Of a stretch of 64,000 nucleotides of DNA, positions 1 to 8,240 are shown in pieces. A program made the position numbers and the translations under genes. The DNA is from Acidobacteriota bacterium. Its GTDB lineage: Bacteria > Acidobacteriota > Blastocatellia > Pyrinomonadales > Pyrinomonadaceae. The notes below the pieces were generated by a model. The model saw nothing but the letters and a program-made list of their open reading frames with translations, did no database searches and was not told the origin of the DNA. Position 1 is the stretch's first letter, and each line of letters begins with the position of its first letter. Location: NCBI GenBank assembly GCA_016715115.1, contig JADKBM010000013.1:124001-188000 (forward strand). The letters are read 5' to 3'.

Positions 1-88
1 GTGAAACTCGGATATTATTGGGTCTCTTATTGAGTTCGGAGTTCCGCCTTCAGGCGGCCCGCGTAGAGTCCGCTTACCGGATAATCTT

Positions 89-946
89 ATGAACGAAATA
101 GCTCTCCAACACTCGCGCGAAGTCGAATCGGGCGAACGCTTTGAATTCGGCAAGAACTGGAGCAATTTTCTCGAATTGCTCGACGACGAACGCATCGCCA
201 ATGCCGAACAATCGCTTCGCGAGATGCTCGAGGTCGAGTCGCTCGCCGGCAAGACGTTTATCGACATCGGTTCCGGAAGCGGACTTTTTTCACTTGCGGC
301 AAGACGTCTCGGCGCGAAGGTTCATTCGTTCGATTTTGATACGAATTCCGTCGCCTGTACGGCTGAACTCCGCCGGCGCTATTTCGACGATGATCCGGAG
401 TGGCGCGTCGAACAGGGCTCGGCGCTCGATCTCGATTACATCAAGAGCCTCGGGAAGTTTGACGTCGTTTATTCGTGGGGCGTTTTGCATCACACGGGTT
501 CAATGTGGGAAGCGCTGACGAACGCCGAAACGGCGGTTGCGGACGGCGGGAAACTATTCATCGCGATCTACAACGATACCGGGACGCAAGCCGCACGCTG
601 GCTTGCGATCAAGAAATTCTACAATCGGACTCCGCGATTCCTGCGTACGCCGCTGACTTTCGCGGTCTACCTTCCCGGAGAACTGAAGGCTTTTGTCCGA
701 TCGCTATTGACTCTCAAACCGATGGAATATGTCCGGTCGTGGACGCATTACAAAAACGCTCGGGGAATGAACAAATGGTACGATCTGGTCGATTGGATCG
801 GCGGTTATCCGTACGAGGTCGCGACCGTGGACGAGATCTTCGAATTCTACAAAGCGAAGGGTTATCTGCTGACAAAATTAAAAGCCGGCGGGGTCGGATT
901 GGGCTGCAACGAGTTCGTATTTGAGAGGAGCATGCGTAGTGCATAG
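89..946 (+). CDS. Class I SAM-dependent methyltransferase
   Basis: 285 aa. A Rossmann-type methyltransferase fold is visible: motif I is IDIGSGSGLF (about residues 58-67), an acidic motif II follows in HSFDFD, and the post-II segment FDVVYSWGVLHHTG is typical of UbiE/COQ5-like methyltransferases. The C-terminal 100 residues are a less conserved cap with many aromatic residues. The substrate cannot be read from the sequence. The ATG follows a short A/T-rich stretch without a strong ribosome site. The last codons run into the first unit of the downstream heptamer array, so the final Ser-Ala-stop is written by repeat DNA. It is convergent with the kinase gene beyond the array. A small-molecule or lipid methyltransferase is likely, and the exact role is unknown. 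Confidence 0.85.
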   Translation: MNEIALQHSREVESGERFEFGKNWSNFLELLDDERIANAEQSLREMLEVESLAGKTFIDIGSGSGLFSLAARRLGAKVHSFDFDTNSVACTAELRRRYFDDDPEWRVEQGSALDLDYIKSLGKFDVVYSWGVLHHTGSMWEALTNAETAVADGGKLFIAIYNDTGTQAARWLAIKKFYNRTPRFLRTPLTFAVYLPGELKAFVRSLLTLKPMEYVRSWTHYKNARGMNKWYDLVDWIGGYPYEVATVDEIFEFYKAKGYLLTKLKAGGVGLGCNEFVFERSMRSA

Positions 947-1195
947 TGCAGAGTGCAAAGTGCAAAGTGCATAGTGCAGAGTGCAAAGTGCAGAGTGCAG
1001 AGTGCAGAGTGCAGAGTGCAAAGTGCAAAGTGCAGAGTGCAAAGTGCAGAGTGCAAAGTGCAAAGTGCAGAGTGCAAAGTGCAGAGTGCAGAGTGAATCG
1101 TATCGTCACTCACTATGCACTCTGCACTCTGCACTTTGCACTATGAACTATGAACTATGCACTTTGCACTATGCACTACGAACTATGCACTCTGT
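938..1195. repeat. Inverted heptamer array (AGTGCAR units)
   Basis: Tandem 7-bp units AGTGCAA, AGTGCAG and AGTGCAT run from 938 to about 1094. After a short spacer the reverse complement (TGCACTY units) runs from about 1111 to 1195. The two arms could fold into a long imperfect hairpin. It lies exactly between convergent genes and supplies the stop codon of both. The same unit recurs at 8085-8237 and 51339-51594. Confidence 0.95.
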
Positions 1196-3615
1196 CCCAT
1201 CTTCGCGAGCAATTCGGCAAATCGCGGGTCGGTGCGGATCGGTTCGAGGCAGACGTCGTTCTCGTAGAATGGCCGGTTTTCGTTTCCTAGTTTGACGGCA
1301 CGGCCAAGCCACTTGAAGGCGAGGTCGTTTTCGCCGAGCTGCGCGTAGGCTTCGCCGACCCAGAAGGCCATATCGTGATCGGATTTGGCGAGCGCAAGCG
1401 CGTCGTCCGTAAGCTGCGCTCGGGCCTCTTCCGTGCGGCCGTTGCCGGCGAGAAACGCCGCGAGCAACGGGCGGATTCCATGCATTTCGGGGTTCTCGGT
1501 GATCACCTGTTCGAGCATCGCGATGCCTTCGGCCCGTTTTCCGCTGTGAAAGAGCGTTGCGGCGTGAAAGATCCGGATCATCGGGTGATTCGGTTCGACC
1601 TTGCGGCCCCTGTCGATCTCGTGCAGCGCCTCGTCAAACTTCTTCTGATAAATAAAGAGCCGCGCACGATTGTACGCCGCGACGACGCGAGCCGCCGGAT
1701 CGAGACGTCCGAGTTTTTCAAACGCCTTCAACGATTGTTCGTATTCGCCGTCGAGGCGGTGCATCACGCCCTTGACGAAATAGAGCGGCGCTTCATTAGG
1801 AAACTGTTCCTGCAAGAGTTTCGTCTCGGCCCGCGCCTTTTTCTTTTCGCCGCGCGCCATATAGATCATAACCATCAGGACGCGCGCCTCGACGACGTTC
1901 GGGTCGTAGAAAAAAGCTTTGGTGAAAGCGTTTTCGGCGTGAGTGTAATCTTCCGGTTCGCCGAGCCCCTTGAAAAAGCGGTTCGCGTAGCACGCGCCGA
2001 GTCCCGAATGGGCGAGCGCGAAGTGCGAATCAAGCTCGACCGCGTGTTTGAAATTTCGAATCGCCGCGTCGCAGTCTTCGTTCGATACGGTCCGGAAAAT
2101 AAATCGACCGAAATTGTCGCGGCCGCGCAGGTATTCTTCCCACGCTTCGGCATTGTCGGTCGGTCTTCGGCCCAGTTTTTCCTGCTCCTTTTCCGAAAGT
2201 TCGAGCCGCAGGCCGTCGAGAATCCGCTGCGCGATCATATCCTGCAAGACGAGAATATCTCCGCCCTGCGCATCGATGCGGTCGCTCCAGAGAATCTCGC
2301 CCGAGGCGACGTCGAGGAGCTGGGCCGTCACGCGCAGACGCTCGCCCGAGCGCAGGAAACTGGCCGAAAGCACGGCGTTGACGTTCAACTCCTCGCCTGC
2401 CTCGCGCGGGTCGATGTCCTCGCCCTGATATTTCGCGATCACCGAACTCGGCCTGACAATCAGGGATTTGATCTGGGCAAGTTCAGTAATGACGGCGTCC
2501 GCAAGCGAAAACTCGTAAAAGTTCGAACCCGGATCGCGGCTCAGGTTCTTGAATGGCAGAATTGCGACGCTCTTTTTTTCGGTTCCGGTCGCGGTCAGAG
2601 TGATCTCGGGAGCGAACGACGGCGGATTCGAGACCGAAGGCGTACGGCCGGTCATCGAAGTTTCGGTTCCGGCTTTTCCGGTGATCCAGTTCCAGGCGCG
2701 CTTCACCATACTGCTGTCGATATGGCGCGGGGCAAAAGTATCGTTTTGCATAACGGGCATCCCCGATATCTCGTTGAGGACCGAACGTATGTCGTCGCGC
2801 ATCGTCGCGATCTTCTGGTATCGGTCCTTCGGGTTCTTGGCGAGCGCTTTATCAATGATCTCCTGAAGCTTCGGCGGTGTCGGTTCGGGCCGCATTTCGG
2901 CCAGCGGCCTAGGGGTTCCGTGGAGCACCTGATGGCGCACATCGACGACCGTTTTCCCTTGAAACGCCCAAATCCCGGTGAGCATCTCGTAGAGCAGAAC
3001 ACCGGTTGAAAAAATATCGGCTCGATGATCGGCGCGTTCGCCTTTGGCTTGTTCGGGCGCAGCGTAAGTTGCCGTTCCGTAAGGGATTCCGACCTCGGTT
3101 ATTTCCGACCGGTCGAGTCCGCGCGTATGTTCGCCCGGCTCGTCCTGGATCAGTTTTGCAAGTCCGAAATCGAGTATCTTCGCCTGGCCGGTGGAAGTGA
3201 CCATAATGTTCCCGGCTTTGATGTCGCGATGGATGATTCCACGCGAATGCGAAAAGGCGAGCGCGTCGCACACTTGAACCGCGATCGATAACGCGCTGCG
3301 CATCTCAAGCGGCCTTCCGGCGACAAGTTGCCGGACGTTCTTGCCTTCGATGTACTGCATCGCGATATAGAACACGCCGTCGGCCTCGTGAAAATCGTAA
3401 ATGGTGCAGATGTTGGGATGATCGAGTTGTGAACAGAGCTGAGCCTCGCGTTCGAAGCGCTTGAAATTCGCTGTCTTCGCGGTGAGCTCCGGCGGGAGGA
3501 TCTTAACAACGATGGTGCGGTTGAGCTTGGTGTCGAGGGCCTTGTAAACGGTCCCTTGTCCGCCCGCGCCGATCTTTTCCTTGATTAAGTATTGATTGAT
3601 CTTCGAACCGATCAT
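1183..3615 (-). CDS. Ser/Thr protein kinase with TolB-like and TPR domains
   Basis: 810 aa. Residues 1-285 are a Hanks-type kinase: glycine loop GAGGQGTVYKA (16-26), VVK lysine at 38, HRDIKAGN catalytic loop with Asp131, and DFG at 149-151. Residues from about 350 (KSVAILPFKNLS onward) form the TolB-like/FlgO-like domain commonly fused to such kinases and to CadC-type regulators. About 500-810 are TPR repeats. No obvious transmembrane helix separates the kinase and sensor parts, so it is probably cytoplasmic. The kinase is predicted active. Its substrates are unknown. The stop codon lies in the heptamer array. Proteins with this architecture are numerous in Acidobacteriota, which supports the taxonomic guess. 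Confidence 0.92.
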   Translation of the reverse strand: MIGSKINQYLIKEKIGAGGQGTVYKALDTKLNRTIVVKILPPELTAKTANFKRFEREAQLCSQLDHPNICTIYDFHEADGVFYIAMQYIEGKNVRQLVAGRPLEMRSALSIAVQVCDALAFSHSRGIIHRDIKAGNIMVTSTGQAKILDFGLAKLIQDEPGEHTRGLDRSEITEVGIPYGTATYAAPEQAKGERADHRADIFSTGVLLYEMLTGIWAFQGKTVVDVRHQVLHGTPRPLAEMRPEPTPPKLQEIIDKALAKNPKDRYQKIATMRDDIRSVLNEISGMPVMQNDTFAPRHIDSSMVKRAWNWITGKAGTETSMTGRTPSVSNPPSFAPEITLTATGTEKKSVAILPFKNLSRDPGSNFYEFSLADAVITELAQIKSLIVRPSSVIAKYQGEDIDPREAGEELNVNAVLSASFLRSGERLRVTAQLLDVASGEILWSDRIDAQGGDILVLQDMIAQRILDGLRLELSEKEQEKLGRRPTDNAEAWEEYLRGRDNFGRFIFRTVSNEDCDAAIRNFKHAVELDSHFALAHSGLGACYANRFFKGLGEPEDYTHAENAFTKAFFYDPNVVEARVLMVMIYMARGEKKKARAETKLLQEQFPNEAPLYFVKGVMHRLDGEYEQSLKAFEKLGRLDPAARVVAAYNRARLFIYQKKFDEALHEIDRGRKVEPNHPMIRIFHAATLFHSGKRAEGIAMLEQVITENPEMHGIRPLLAAFLAGNGRTEEARAQLTDDALALAKSDHDMAFWVGEAYAQLGENDLAFKWLGRAVKLGNENRPFYENDVCLEPIRTDPRFAELLAKMGQSA

Positions 3616-3809
3616 ATTGCCCTGTCGGATAACGGATGACCAAGTTTAACCTTGAACGCAATTCCAAGTAAAGCTTGAAACCGAAACCCGCCGTAAATAC
3701 CCGGAGTCATTGTTGCATCGCACCTGCGAGCAGCAAGATGACCGGGAAACTCCGATCGTTGCGGTTAGAATTCTCACCGGCAAACTGCCGGTCACGTAGG
3801 TATGATCGT

Positions 3810-4031
3810 TCAGCCGCGCCGCGGGTTGCCCCAGCCCGACTGAATGTGCTCGCCGTGTTCCACGATGCACGGCACGACGAGATCGCCGCCGGAATACTCG
3901 AGCATTTCGCGCTGTCTTGCGAGATCGTTCTGCGCGTCGAATTCGACGAACGGAATCCCGTTCGCGTTGAAATGATCGCGCGCTTGCTGACAATACGGAC
4001 ACCCTGGTTTGACGTACATCACAACCGACAT
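3810..4031 (-). CDS. Glutaredoxin-like thiol-disulfide protein
   Basis: 73 aa from the ATG at 4031, which is preceded on the minus strand by a G-rich site. The in-frame upstream extension to 4139 has no glutaredoxin homology and overlaps the divergent ferredoxin gene, so it was not used. The dithiol CPYC (Cys11, Cys14) follows the first beta strand MSVVMYVKPG. A cis-proline region VVPCIV and the GG-type glutathione/substrate loop near GDLVVP fit the NrdH/GrxC fold. It would reduce protein disulfides or ribonucleotide reductase in the cytoplasm. The C-terminus (SGWGNPRRG) is short for the family. It is divergent from the 2Fe-2S gene with about 107 bp between starts. Confidence 0.85.
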   Translation of the reverse strand: MSVVMYVKPGCPYCQQARDHFNANGIPFVEFDAQNDLARQREMLEYSGGDLVVPCIVEHGEHIQSGWGNPRRG

Positions 4032-4138
4032 TGTTTCGAAGCCCCCCGTCGAAAATTCCGCGCCGCCGTTTGCCGGCGCAGAGACCGAATTGCATAATCT
4101 ATACGGCTTCGACGATTTTATCAAATGGCGGCAAACCA

Positions 4139-4459
4139 ATGAACCTTGACGACTACAAAGACGTTTTCGAACCGTTCGACCGTTTGATCGAGATCGAGAT
4201 CTGCGGAAAAACCTGCAGCGTTCCGGAAAACAACTCGCTCCTCAGGTGTTTCCAGTTCCTTTCGATCGAGTCCGTTTCGCGCGGCGACCTTTGTTGGAAC
4301 GGCGATTGCCTGAATTGCCAGGTCTGGCTGGCGCAGGACAACGGCAAGGAAAAAGGTGTCATCTCGTGCCGCACGAAAGTCTCCGAAGGAATGAAGATCA
4401 TCCGCACGACCAAAGAGATTCAACAACTCCTTGAGGAGCGAATCGAAGGGAAAAAGTGA
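4139..4459 (+). CDS. 2Fe-2S ferredoxin-like protein
   Basis: 106 aa from the ATG at 4139. The cluster motif is C-x4-C-x2-C (CWNGDCLNC, about residues 58-66) with a fourth Cys in ISCRT about 22 residues later, as in plant-type ferredoxins and the N-terminal 2Fe-2S domain of SdhB/NuoG. Upstream in-frame codons belong to the intergenic region facing the glutaredoxin gene. The partner oxidoreductase is not encoded nearby, so its electron-transfer role is inferred. The last codons (EGKK) lie in the start of the purine-rich heptamer array. It is divergent from a glutaredoxin gene, so both could serve redox homeostasis. Confidence 0.78.
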   Translation: MNLDDYKDVFEPFDRLIEIEICGKTCSVPENNSLLRCFQFLSIESVSRGDLCWNGDCLNCQVWLAQDNGKEKGVISCRTKVSEGMKIIRTTKEIQQLLEERIEGKK

Positions 4460-4755
4460 AAAAGGCAAAAGGCAAAAGGCAAAAGGCGAAAGGGAAAAAG
4501 GCGAAAGGGAAAAAGGCGAAAGGGAAAAAGGCGAAAGGGAAAAAGGCGAAAGGGAAAAAGGCGAAAGGGAAAAAGGCAAAAGGGAAAAAGGCGAAAGGCA
4601 AAAGGCGAAAGGGAAAAAGGCGAAAAGGGAAAAGGCGAAAAGGCAAAAGGCAAAAGGCGAAAGGGAAAAAGGCAAAGGTAACCGGCGATCTTGTCGTTTT
4701 TTCTTTTTCCCTTTTGCCTTTTTCCTTTTGCCTTTTCACTTTTTCCCTTTCCCTT
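4448..4755. repeat. Inverted heptamer array (AAAAGGC / AAAGGGA units)
   Basis: Purine-rich 7-bp units with variants AAAAGGC, GAAAGGG and GAAAAAG run from 4448 to about 4680. An inverted pyrimidine arm follows at about 4702-4755. The array joins the 3' ends of the convergent ferredoxin-like and rhodanese genes. The same family is found at 27874-28121. Confidence 0.95.
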
Positions 4756-5082
4756 CTAATACTTAGGCACTTTCGAGTCGACGATGTTCGACCAGGCGGT
4801 GATGCCGCCAACCAGGTTTTTGAGTCGGCCTTTGTAGCCTGAATGCTGGAGGGCTTCGATCGCGCGTGCGCTGCGGCCGCCCATTTTGCAATGGATCACC
4901 GCTTCGCGCGCCGGATCGAGTTCATCCATCCGGCGCAAGATATCGCCGAGCGGGATGAGCTTCGCGCCTTCGATCTTCGCAAAGGCAAATTCGTCGGGCT
5001 GGCGGACATCGATCAGCTGAAAGTCCTCGCCGGCGTCCATTTTCGCCTTCAATTCGGCTGCAGTTATTTCTTCAATCATCAT
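4756..5082 (-). CDS. Single-domain rhodanese
   Basis: 108 aa, the usual size for GlpE/PspE-like single-domain rhodaneses. LIDVRQPDEF (about 23-32) and the active-site loop CKMGGRS with catalytic Cys65 are present. No signal peptide is seen, so it should act in the cytoplasm as a persulfide carrier. The stop codon is immediately next to the array at 4448-4755. The window holds two further rhodaneses at 50.5-51.3 kb, one of them a lipoprotein. The 195 bp upstream to the M16 gene holds no recognisable gene. Confidence 0.9.
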   Translation of the reverse strand: MMIEEITAAELKAKMDAGEDFQLIDVRQPDEFAFAKIEGAKLIPLGDILRRMDELDPAREAVIHCKMGGRSARAIEALQHSGYKGRLKNLVGGITAWSNIVDSKVPKY

Positions 5083-5277
5083 TAGTATTATCGAGTTCTA
5101 AATTCAGAGGTTAGTAAAGTTTTAGCGGATTGACCGGCAATTTTCAAATCGCGGGACCCGACGCTGTCCGCGATCCGTCACACAATCGGAGCGTTCCAAC
5201 ACAATTTGAAACTATTTGCGTCGAAGTTCGAATAGTATATCAAGAAATTTCTTATCAATTCTGAACGAGGAAAATCA

Positions 5278-6669
5278 ATGAAAACATTTTGGAAAAGGGG
5301 CTTCGTTTTGGCCACGGTTTTCGCGCTCGCCGCGATCGCCGTGCCCGCGCAGCCGAAGCCGGCCGGCGGATTGAGCGTACCGGTCACCTATTACCGGTTG
5401 CCAAACGGACTGCGCGTCGTATTGTCGCCCGAGAAATCGGCGCCGCTCGTCACCGTCGCGGTCTATTACAATATCGGTTTCCGGATCGAGCCGAAAGACC
5501 GGACCGGATTCGCGCATCTGTTCGAACATCTGATGTTTCAGGGCTCGAAGAATCTCGGCAAGATGGAATACATCAAACTCGTCGAGAACAACGGCGGCGT
5601 GCTCAACGGTTCGACGCGGTTTGATTTCACGAACTATTTCGCCGTCGTGCCATCGCACAAACTCGAGACGTTGCTCTGGGCCGAGGCCGACCGGATGCGC
5701 GGACTCGATATCACGGACGAGAATCTCAAAAACCAGCAAGGCGTCGTCAGCAACGAAGTCATCGTCAACGTCCTGAACCAACCGTATGGCACGTTTCCGT
5801 GGATCGACCTGCCGATGGCGGCTTTTCAGAACTGGTACAACTCGCACAACTTTTACGGCGAGCTGAAAGACATCGAAGCCGCAACGCTCGGCGATTCGAA
5901 GACATTCTTCGACAAGTATTACTCGCCGAAGAACGCCGTGCTCGTGGTCGTGGGCGACTTCGACGAACCGGAAGCGAAGCAGTTCGTCAGCAAGTATTTC
6001 GCCAACATTCCGGCCCAGGCACCGGACGCTTTGCCGGACATTTCCGAACCGCGCCAGGAAGCGGAGCGGACGGTTTCGAGGACCGACAAACTCGCGAACA
6101 AGCCGGCGGTCGCCTTCGGTTACCAAATGCCGAAGCGCGGGACGCCCGAGTATTTCGCGATGGGCCTGATTGACCAGATCATGCTTCAGGGCGAGGACAG
6201 TCTGATCCACCAGGAATTCGTCAAGAAAAAAGGCTACGCCGGCGGTGTCGGCGGCGGCATCAACGCGTACCTCGGAAATATGTTCAACTACAACGGACCG
6301 ATGCTGTTCGCGATGGATATGATCCACGATGACAAGTATACGGCCGACGAGATAAAGGCATCGCTCGACGAGGTCGTCAGGCAATTGCAGACGCAACCCG
6401 TCGCTCAGAAGGACATCGACCGCGCGATCGTCAAACTTCGTTCAGGACTCTACGACACGCTCCAGCAGTTCGGAGGTTTCGGCCGCGCGGACCTGCTGGC
6501 GTCGTTCGCGCTTTTCGACGACCGTCCGCAGAACATCAATCAGATCGAGGCGAATTTCCGAAAGGTTACACCGGCCCTGATACAAAAAACGGCGCGTGAG
6601 TATCTGCGCAGCACGAACCGTACGGTCGTGATCGTCAATCCGGAGACGAAAGGAGGAAAGAATGACTGA
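5278..6669 (+). CDS. M16 family zinc metallopeptidase (catalytic subunit), secreted
   Basis: 463 aa. A signal peptide (MKTFWKRGF.. ending near AVPAQ, about residue 25) points to the periplasm. The inverted zinc motif HLFEH (His80, Glu83, His84) is present, with a distal acidic ligand in the WAEADRMR segment. The C-terminal half has the M16 fold of insulinase/pitrilysin and mitochondrial processing peptidase. A ribosome site GAGGAAAA precedes the ATG. It overlaps the next gene by 8 bp, and that gene encodes an M16 protein lacking the zinc motif. The pair therefore probably makes a heterodimer like PqqF-type or MPP alpha/beta peptidases. Substrates are likely small periplasmic peptides. Confidence 0.93.
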   Translation: MKTFWKRGFVLATVFALAAIAVPAQPKPAGGLSVPVTYYRLPNGLRVVLSPEKSAPLVTVAVYYNIGFRIEPKDRTGFAHLFEHLMFQGSKNLGKMEYIKLVENNGGVLNGSTRFDFTNYFAVVPSHKLETLLWAEADRMRGLDITDENLKNQQGVVSNEVIVNVLNQPYGTFPWIDLPMAAFQNWYNSHNFYGELKDIEAATLGDSKTFFDKYYSPKNAVLVVVGDFDEPEAKQFVSKYFANIPAQAPDALPDISEPRQEAERTVSRTDKLANKPAVAFGYQMPKRGTPEYFAMGLIDQIMLQGEDSLIHQEFVKKKGYAGGVGGGINAYLGNMFNYNGPMLFAMDMIHDDKYTADEIKASLDEVVRQLQTQPVAQKDIDRAIVKLRSGLYDTLQQFGGFGRADLLASFALFDDRPQNINQIEANFRKVTPALIQKTAREYLRSTNRTVVIVNPETKGGKND

Positions 6670-8074
6670 TTTTGGATTTTCGATTTTGGATCTTGGATTG
6701 AGATTCCGTATGCGTTTTTGCCTTTCGGCGGCGATGGTCTTTTTGGCCGCGTCGGCCGTGTTCGCGCAGAAAGAAACGCCGCCGGTTGGCGGGCAGCCGA
6801 AACCGTTCGTCTTTCCGGCGCAGGAGAATTTCACGTTGCCGAACGGAATGAAGGTGACGCTCGTGCAGTATGGTTCGGTGCCGAAGGTCGCGATCCAGGC
6901 TTACATCTACACCGGCACGAAGGATGACTCGAAGGGCAAAAAAGGCGTTTCGCAGACGACGGCCGATATGCTCAAAGAAGGAACGAAGACGCGCACTTCC
7001 GAGGAGATCGCGCGGTCAATGGCCGAGATGGGCGGAAGTTTGAACGTCGGCGCCGGTACGGACAATACGGTCATCGGCGGCGAAGTTCTTTCGGAATTCG
7101 ACGTCCGTTTCCTGACGCTCGTTTCCGACGTCATTATGAATCCGAATTTCAGAGCCGGGGACCTTGAGCGTTTGCGCGCCAACAAATTGCGCCAACTCGC
7201 CGTTGCGAGCACGCAGGCACAGAACGTCGCGTGGGAAAGATTCCGCGAGATGATCTTCCCGGATCACCCGTACGGGCAGGTTAATCCGACCGACTCCGAA
7301 GTCAAATCTTACACGCTCGATGACATTCGCAACTTCCATCTCGCGAATTACGGCGCGGCGCGGACGCATCTCTACATCGTCGGCAAATTCAACGCTGCCG
7401 CCGTCCGCAACATCGTCGAAAAGGCGTTTTCGGGCTGGAAAGCCGGGGCGAAGCAAGAACGGAACCCGCCGAAGACGGCGGTCAAACGATCCTTCGCCAA
7501 GGTCGATCGGCCGGGCGCGCAGCAGTCGACGCTTTATGTCGGAATGCCGGCGCCGGATCAGTCGGACCCGGACTACGTGAAGTTCGTCGTGATGGACTCG
7601 ATCCTTGGCGGCGCCTTCGGTTCGCGCATCACGTCGAACATCCGCGAGGACAAAGGCTACACGTATTCACCGGGCAGCGCCGTCTGGACCCGTTACAAAA
7701 CCGGTTACTGGTACGAATCGGCCGATGTAAAGACCGAGAATACGGGCGATTCGATCAAGGAAATTCTTTTCGAGGTCAACCGTATGCGGACCGAGCCCGT
7801 CAGCGAAGCCGAACTTCAAGGCATCAAGAACAATATGGTCGGGATCTACGTGCTGCAGAATTCGTCCCGTTTCGGCGTCATCGGACAGCTCGAAACGATG
7901 AATTATCACGAACTGCCGAAGAGCTTCATCGACGACTATGTCAAACGGGTCGTCTCGGTCACCGCCGCGGACGTTCAGGCGATGGCGAAAAAGTACCTGA
8001 CTGAGGACAGGATGACGATCGTCGTTGTCGGCGATCTAGCGAAGGTGAACGATCAGCTGAAACCGTACGAGTAG
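6662..8074 (+). CDS. M16 family peptidase-like protein (non-catalytic subunit), secreted
   Basis: 470 aa. The ATG at 6662 has an excellent site (AGGAGG, 7 bp upstream). Residues 2-16 are encoded by a GATTTTGGATTTT-type repeat, and the hydrophobic signal core only begins after Met17 (MRFCLSAAMVFLAASAVFAQ). Where HxxEH should lie the sequence reads VSQTTADMLKEG, so no zinc can be bound. The substrate-binding C-terminal pattern ITSNIREDKGYTYSPG with Arg and Tyr is kept, as in non-catalytic M16 subunits. It is translationally coupled to the upstream catalytic gene. The unusual N-terminus could shorten or impair export. The alternative start at 6710 has no ribosome site. Confidence 0.9.
   Translation: MTDFGFSILDLGLRFRMRFCLSAAMVFLAASAVFAQKETPPVGGQPKPFVFPAQENFTLPNGMKVTLVQYGSVPKVAIQAYIYTGTKDDSKGKKGVSQTTADMLKEGTKTRTSEEIARSMAEMGGSLNVGAGTDNTVIGGEVLSEFDVRFLTLVSDVIMNPNFRAGDLERLRANKLRQLAVASTQAQNVAWERFREMIFPDHPYGQVNPTDSEVKSYTLDDIRNFHLANYGAARTHLYIVGKFNAAAVRNIVEKAFSGWKAGAKQERNPPKTAVKRSFAKVDRPGAQQSTLYVGMPAPDQSDPDYVKFVVMDSILGGAFGSRITSNIREDKGYTYSPGSAVWTRYKTGYWYESADVKTENTGDSIKEILFEVNRMRTEPVSEAELQGIKNNMVGIYVLQNSSRFGVIGQLETMNYHELPKSFIDDYVKRVVSVTAADVQAMAKKYLTEDRMTIVVVGDLAKVNDQLKPYE
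6664..6704. repeat. Intragenic GATTTTGGATTTTCG repeat at the start of the second M16 gene
   Basis: About 40 bp of GATTTTGGATTTT / GATTTTGGATCTTGG-type units of the same family as the intergenic ATTTGGG repeats. They sit between the ribosome site plus ATG and the signal-peptide coding region. The reading frame is preserved. Confidence 0.75.
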
Positions 8075-8084
8075 GAACAGGACA

Positions 8085-8237
8085 CAGTGCAAAGTGCAAA
8101 GGAGTGCATAGTGCAAAGGAGTGCATAGTGCATAGTGCAAAGTGCAGAGTGGAGAAGTGCAGAGTGCAGAGTGAAAGATCATTCGCTTTGCACTATGCAC
8201 TATGCACTATGCACTATGCACTTTGCACTTTGCACTA
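8085..8237. repeat. Inverted heptamer array (AGTGCAR units)
   Basis: A forward arm of AGTGCAA/AGTGCAG/AGTGCAT units with a few insertions (GGAGTGCAT) runs from 8085 to about 8174. An inverted arm of TGCACTA/TGCACTT units runs to 8237. It fills the gap between the convergent M16 and PilT genes. Confidence 0.95.
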
Positions 8238-8240
8238 TTT

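Noticed and set aside
946..1146. Reading frames with MQSAECKVQSAEC-type proteins across repeat arrays (also at 4456-4842, 24985-25427, 27810-28162, 48267-48710, 51302-51593)
   Set aside because: They are translations of the 7-bp arrays in several frames on both strands, with no ribosome sites or domains.
1375..3009. Long plus-strand frame opposite the kinase gene
   Set aside because: It is antisense to a protein with full kinase and TPR motifs and lacks domain similarity.
5275..6396. Minus-strand frame opposite the first M16 gene
   Set aside because: Shadow of the M16 coding strand; no motif or ribosome site.
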